Shown here piece by piece: positions 6,358 to 9,717 of a stretch of 9,717 nt of DNA. Origin of the DNA: Acidobacteriota bacterium (GTDB taxonomy: Bacteria > Acidobacteriota > Terriglobia > 20CM-2-55-15); the NCBI GenBank assembly GCA_003222755.1, contig QHXA01000103.1, positions 1 to 9,717 on the forward strand, read 5' to 3'. Every line of letters starts with the position of its first letter. The stretch's first letter is position 1. Under the pieces are notes generated by a model. The model had not been told where the DNA came from and searched no databases. It saw only the letters and a program-made list of their open reading frames with translations. Position numbers and translations under genes: made by a program.

Positions 6358-8490
6358 ATGTCGCGAAAAGCCTATAAACTGCTCTTGGTGTTGGTATCGT
6401 CGGCCTTGGTGTTGTTATGGTTCACCGTTGGTGCGTCAAGCCAGACCGTGCAACCCAGCACGGCAAATGGTGAATGGCCGCATTACACGGCCGACCTGAA
6501 AGGCACGCGGTACTCGCCACTGGATCAAATCAACGCCTCAAACTTCAACAAGCTGGAAATTGCCTGGCGTTTCAAGACCGATAGCCTTGGTCCGTTTCCC
6601 GAATACAAGTTGGAAGCAACGCCGCTAATGGTGAAAGGCGTCCTGTACACGACCGGCGGCACGCGGCGATCGGTTATCGCGCTCGATGCGAAAACCGGTG
6701 AGCTGATCTGGGCACATAGCCTTCGCGAGGGCAAGCGCGCTGCGAATGCGCCCCGCCAGTTGTCCGGACGCGGCGTGGCGTACTGGACCGATGGCAAAGG
6801 CGACGAGCGTGTGTTGTATGTGACGACAGGTTACCGGCTCGTCGCACTTAATGCGAAGAATGGCGCGATGATTAACTCGTTCGGCAAGGACGGCATCGTG
6901 GACCTGAAGGTCGGCGCGGTCAAAGGAGCCAACGAACAGATTGATTTAGAAACTGGTGAAATCGGCGTTCACTCGACACCGGTTGTTGTTAAGGACGTTG
7001 CCATCGTCGGCTCTGCCATGAGAGAAGGTGCAACCGTCAAGACACATAACAACACGAAAGGTCTCGTGCGGGCCTTTGATGTACGGACTGGTAAGCAACT
7101 GTGGCGATTCAACACGATGCCCGGCCCAGGCGAGTTTGGCAATGAGACTTGGGAGAATGGTTCCTGGACGATCAACGGCAATACCGGGGTGTGGACTCAA
7201 ATCACCGTCGACGAAGAACTCGGATTGGTTTATCTGCCAGTCGAAACGCCTACTTCTGACTACTTTGGTGGACACCGGCCCGGAAACAATCTGTTTGCAG
7301 AGAGCCTTGTTGCCGTTGATCTGAAGACAGGCCAGCGGAAGTGGCATTACCAGTTGGTTCACCATCCCATTTGGAACTTTGATAATTCTTCAGCGGCGAT
7401 GTTGGCCGATATCAATGTCGACGGCCGCGCAATCAAAGCCGTTGCACTGCCCCACAAAATCGGTTGGTTGTACGTTTTCGATCGAGTCACTGGGCAGCCC
7501 GTATGGCCGATCGAAGAACGACCCGTACCTCAATCGGATGTTCCAAGCGAGAAGACATCACCGACGCAGCCTCATCCGACGAAGCCGCCGGCCTATTCCC
7601 GGCAATTCCTCAAAGTTCCCGACGATTTGATCGACTTCACGCCCGCGCTGCGGGAGCAAGCGCTTCAGGTCCTCGAACGTTATAAGGTCGGCACGTCCCC
7701 ATTCACTCCTCCAATACTAGGCAGTGTGAATGGCCTGCTTGGCGCCGTTGGAGCCGGTACTGCCACGAACTGGCCGGGCTCGGCATACGATCCCGAAACG
7801 CACACAGTGTTTGCACAAGCATCGAATCTGGTTGCGGCGAGGTCGCTCGTTCCACCGCCGCAAGGGTTTTCCGATATCCGGTATGTGGAAGGCATCGGCG
7901 GAGAACAGTTCCGGGTTGTGCTCGGGCCGGGCGACTGTTGCGCGGCCGATGCGGGACGATCTCAGAGACCGGAGAACACACCTCCACCACCCGCCGCCAA
8001 TGCGCCGGCGGGTAATACGGCCGCAGAGCCCGCACCTGCGCGCACTACCGCCGGTCTGAATGTTCAGGGACTGCCGATTGTGAAACCGCCGTATGGCACA
8101 CTGGCGGCGATCAATCTCGATCGCGGAGAAATCATGTGGCGCGTCGCGCATGGCGATACGCCTGATGCAATCCGCAATCATCCAGCGCTCAAGGGCATCA
8201 ACATTCCGAAGACCGGTCAGCCCGGTACCTCGGGCGTAGGTTTGATGGTAACGAAGACATTGGTCGTCATGGGCGATTCTCAGATCACGGCACCGCCGGG
8301 AAGACCGCGGGGCGCCATGCTTCGTGCGTACGACAAAAAGACCGGCGAACAAGTCGGCGCTGTGTGGATGCCGGCGCAACAGAGCGGGTCACCGATGACT
8401 TACATGGTTGATGGCAAACAATACATTCTTGTGGCCGTCAGTGGCGGCGCGTACTCGGGCGAGTTTCTGGTCTTCAAGCTGCCGGAGTAG
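6358..8490 (+). CDS. secreted PQQ-dependent dehydrogenase (quinoprotein, membrane-GDH-like)
   Basis: 710 residues with a signal peptide (about 1-29), forming an eight-bladed quinoprotein beta-propeller. Such enzymes oxidise alcohols or aldose sugars in the periplasm with pyrroloquinoline quinone and pass electrons to quinone or cytochrome c. Seen: the opening motif WPHYTADLKGTRYSPLDQIN (40-59); SVIALDAKTGELIW (105-118); RGVAYW (138-143); LVRAFDVRTGKQLWRF (236-251); ELGLVYLPVETPTSDYFGGH (287-306); WHYQLVHHPIWNFD (329-342); and PVWPIEERPVPQSDVP (381-396). Near the end are YGTLAAINLDRGEIMW and PMTYMVDGKQYILVAVSGG, as in the glucose-dehydrogenase branch. Only one N-terminal hydrophobic segment is present, unlike membrane-bound GDH. 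Residues 537-566 form a Pro/Ala-rich insert preceded by an adjacent cysteine pair (527-528). GGAG lies 8 nt before the ATG. Substrate unknown. Confidence 0.92.
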   Translation: MSRKAYKLLLVLVSSALVLLWFTVGASSQTVQPSTANGEWPHYTADLKGTRYSPLDQINASNFNKLEIAWRFKTDSLGPFPEYKLEATPLMVKGVLYTTGGTRRSVIALDAKTGELIWAHSLREGKRAANAPRQLSGRGVAYWTDGKGDERVLYVTTGYRLVALNAKNGAMINSFGKDGIVDLKVGAVKGANEQIDLETGEIGVHSTPVVVKDVAIVGSAMREGATVKTHNNTKGLVRAFDVRTGKQLWRFNTMPGPGEFGNETWENGSWTINGNTGVWTQITVDEELGLVYLPVETPTSDYFGGHRPGNNLFAESLVAVDLKTGQRKWHYQLVHHPIWNFDNSSAAMLADINVDGRAIKAVALPHKIGWLYVFDRVTGQPVWPIEERPVPQSDVPSEKTSPTQPHPTKPPAYSRQFLKVPDDLIDFTPALREQALQVLERYKVGTSPFTPPILGSVNGLLGAVGAGTATNWPGSAYDPETHTVFAQASNLVAARSLVPPPQGFSDIRYVEGIGGEQFRVVLGPGDCCAADAGRSQRPENTPPPPAANAPAGNTAAEPAPARTTAGLNVQGLPIVKPPYGTLAAINLDRGEIMWRVAHGDTPDAIRNHPALKGINIPKTGQPGTSGVGLMVTKTLVVMGDSQITAPPGRPRGAMLRAYDKKTGEQVGAVWMPAQQSGSPMTYMVDGKQYILVAVSGGAYSGEFLVFKLPE

Positions 8491-8502
8491 GTCATTCAGC
8501 GG

Positions 8503-8629
8503 GCACCGCGGAGCGGTGCGAGGAGTCTGCGACACCCTTTCAGGATGCGGATTCCAGAGTTGTCGAAGTATTCCAGGGGTACGCAAAAAACGTACCCCTG
8601 GCTAATTTCCCAGCACCGCTCCGCGGTGC
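8503..8629. repeat. nested palindromic element (outer 17-bp, inner 11-bp inverted repeats)
   Basis: The outer arms GCACCGCGGAGCGGTGC (8503-8519) and GCACCGCTCCGCGGTGC (8613-8629) are exact reverse complements, and each is also a 7-bp hairpin on its own. Inside lies a second perfect dyad, CCAGGGGTACG (8573-8583) and CGTACCCCTGG (8591-8601), with the loop CAAAAAA. The whole element occupies the gap between the PQQ dehydrogenase and MmgE/PrpD genes. The inner hairpin could act as a weak terminator but lacks a T-run. The architecture suggests a REP-cluster or BIME-like mobile repeat with no coding capacity. Confidence 0.85.
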
Positions 8630-8662
8630 GCGGCGCCGGCTTTAGCTGGAGATTCATCAATC

Positions 8663-9717
8663 ATGACGCGTCGAGACCTGATGCAAATTGCGTTCGCGAC
8701 GGCAGGTGTGATCAGCGTCGAGGGTATGTGGCCTGTCAACACCTTTGCTGTAGAGACGCCGCAGGACGATGCGAAACGCACGAACTCGCCCAATCTCGCG
8801 CTCCGGCTAGCGCAATTTCTGAATCGAACTCGACTCGATGACCTCCCATCGAGAACGATCGAGCACGCCAAGATGATCATCGCCAGCACATTGGCGAGCG
8901 CTGCCTCGGGCTCACGCATCGACTCGGCCCGTATTGTCCGTGAACTCGCGAAGGAGCAAGGTGGCAAGCCGGAATCTACGGTCTGGTTCGACGGTGCGAA
9001 GTTGCCCATAAATGAAGTCGCGCGAGTCAACGCCATGCTCAGCGATGCCGCCGCCTCGGACGACAGCGATCTGCGCAACGTTGCTCACACAGGCACAACT
9101 CTGGCCTCGACCTGCATAGCAATTGGCGAGCGCACCCGCGCCACAGGCGAAGATATACTTGCGGCCATCGTGACAGGTTACGAAGCCGCAGGCCGGATTG
9201 GCGAGGCACTCGGTGGCGACAGGCAGGGCTTCCACGCGTCCGTGATCGTCGCATTTGGTGGAGCCGTTGCTGCAGCCAGGCTCCTCAAACTCACGGACGA
9301 GCAGATGGCCTATGCGATTGGACTGACCGCAACCACGATGGGCGGCCTTGGGATCGGGACAAATAGCTGGGCCCGCGAGTACCAGGCCGGTAACGCGGCG
9401 CTTTGCGCCGTCAATGCCGCACTGGCTGCCGGTCGCGGTTATACCGTCAACGAAGATATGCTGGAAGCGGCACGCGGTTTTCTGGCGGTCTTCAGCGGCG
9501 GTAAGGCGGATACTGCAAAGCTGACCCACGATCTCGGTAAGGAGTGGGACATTGTCACGCACATGGCGATCAAGCTTGTGCCCGGCGCTCACGCGTTTCA
9601 TCCTGCCGTGGAAGCAGCTATCAGAACCGCCAAGCAATCGGGCGTGCCGGCGCAAGATGTGGCCAAGATCCTCGTCAGCGGCCCTCAGCTCCGGACGATC
9701 ACGCGCAGCCAGCCTCC
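8663..9717 (+). CDS. MmgE/PrpD-family protein with Tat signal, 3' end beyond window
   Basis: Open without a stop from ATG 8663 to the right edge: 351 codons plus two bases, of about 450-500 usual. The family includes 2-methylcitrate dehydratase (PrpD) and cis-aconitate decarboxylase, cofactor-free (de)hydratases/decarboxylases of carboxylic acids. Seen: MTRRDLMQIAFATAG, a twin-arginine signal-like start; LPSRTIEHAKMIIASTLASA (61-80), the usual family opening; DDSDLRNVAHTGTTLAS (133-149), matching the DDxH...HPG active-site loop, with His142; GYEAAGRIGEALGG (172-185); FHASVIVAFGGAVAAA (190-205); and IKLVPGAHAFHPAVEAAI (303-320), matching the IKPYP...HPA segment. The Shine-Dalgarno GGAG is rather far (11 nt). 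It lies 172 bp downstream of the PQQ dehydrogenase on the same strand. Export is unusual for this fold and makes a methylcitrate-cycle role unlikely. Confidence 0.88.
   Translation, partial: MTRRDLMQIAFATAGVISVEGMWPVNTFAVETPQDDAKRTNSPNLALRLAQFLNRTRLDDLPSRTIEHAKMIIASTLASAASGSRIDSARIVRELAKEQGGKPESTVWFDGAKLPINEVARVNAMLSDAAASDDSDLRNVAHTGTTLASTCIAIGERTRATGEDILAAIVTGYEAAGRIGEALGGDRQGFHASVIVAFGGAVAAARLLKLTDEQMAYAIGLTATTMGGLGIGTNSWAREYQAGNAALCAVNAALAAGRGYTVNEDMLEAARGFLAVFSGGKADTAKLTHDLGKEWDIVTHMAIKLVPGAHAFHPAVEAAIRTAKQSGVPAQDVAKILVSGPQLRTITRSQP

Noticed and set aside
7717..8379. Minus-strand open frame of 220 codons
   Set aside because: Antisense to the PQQ dehydrogenase coding region; Arg-rich translation with no family signature.
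8573..8601. Intrinsic terminator after the PQQ dehydrogenase
   Set aside because: The 11-bp stem is strong, but the sequence after it (CTAATTTCC) is not a T-run, and the stem is nested in a larger palindromic repeat; kept as part of the repeat instead.
8912..9655. Long minus-strand open frame (247 codons)
   Set aside because: It lies opposite the MmgE/PrpD gene, which has clear family motifs; its translation is Cys/Arg/Gly-rich without any domain, as expected of a shadow frame.

Overview
The window reads as bacterial chromosome from a soil- or sediment-type lineage, most likely Acidobacteriota. This is inferred from the kinds of proteins (secreted quinoproteins, a c-type cytochrome fused to a copper monooxygenase fold, a Tat-tagged MmgE/PrpD protein), the moderate GC content judged by eye, and the palindromic intergenic repeats. 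No marker gene fixes the taxonomy. Coding is dense. I see no tRNA, rRNA, CRISPR array, transposase or phage gene.

Layout, left to right. An exported M48 zinc metalloprotease (50-919, minus) diverges from a secreted cupin protein (1035-1661, plus). A hairpin repeat (1706-1735) separates the cupin from an endonuclease/exonuclease/phosphatase-fold protein (1754-2800, plus). Convergent to that is a minus-strand run. It holds a lysyl-oxidase-like copper protein (3074-3766), whose conserved C-terminus sits in another frame down to 2977. Next come a secreted protein of unknown function with an Ig-like tail (3931-4761), a 30-bp inverted repeat (4783-4862), and a cytochrome c / PHM-like copper monooxygenase fusion (4875-6188). 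The fusion gene diverges from a PQQ-dependent dehydrogenase (6358-8490, plus). After a nested palindromic element (8503-8629), a Tat-signal MmgE/PrpD-family protein starts at 8663 and runs off the right edge.

All recognised proteins except the endonuclease-fold one carry a visible N-terminal export signal, so the region mostly encodes periplasmic or extracellular functions. Three are redox proteins built on copper, heme or quinone cofactors: the lysyl-oxidase-like protein, the heme-copper fusion, and the PQQ enzyme. The last two share a 169-bp divergent promoter region and may be co-expressed. An electron link between them is inference only.

The most concrete anomaly is the frameshift near the 3' end of the lysyl-oxidase-like gene: the conserved C-terminal motif is intact in another frame. 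The three kinds of palindromic intergenic element are the second strongest signal. I found no convincing new defence, mobile or biosynthetic system here.
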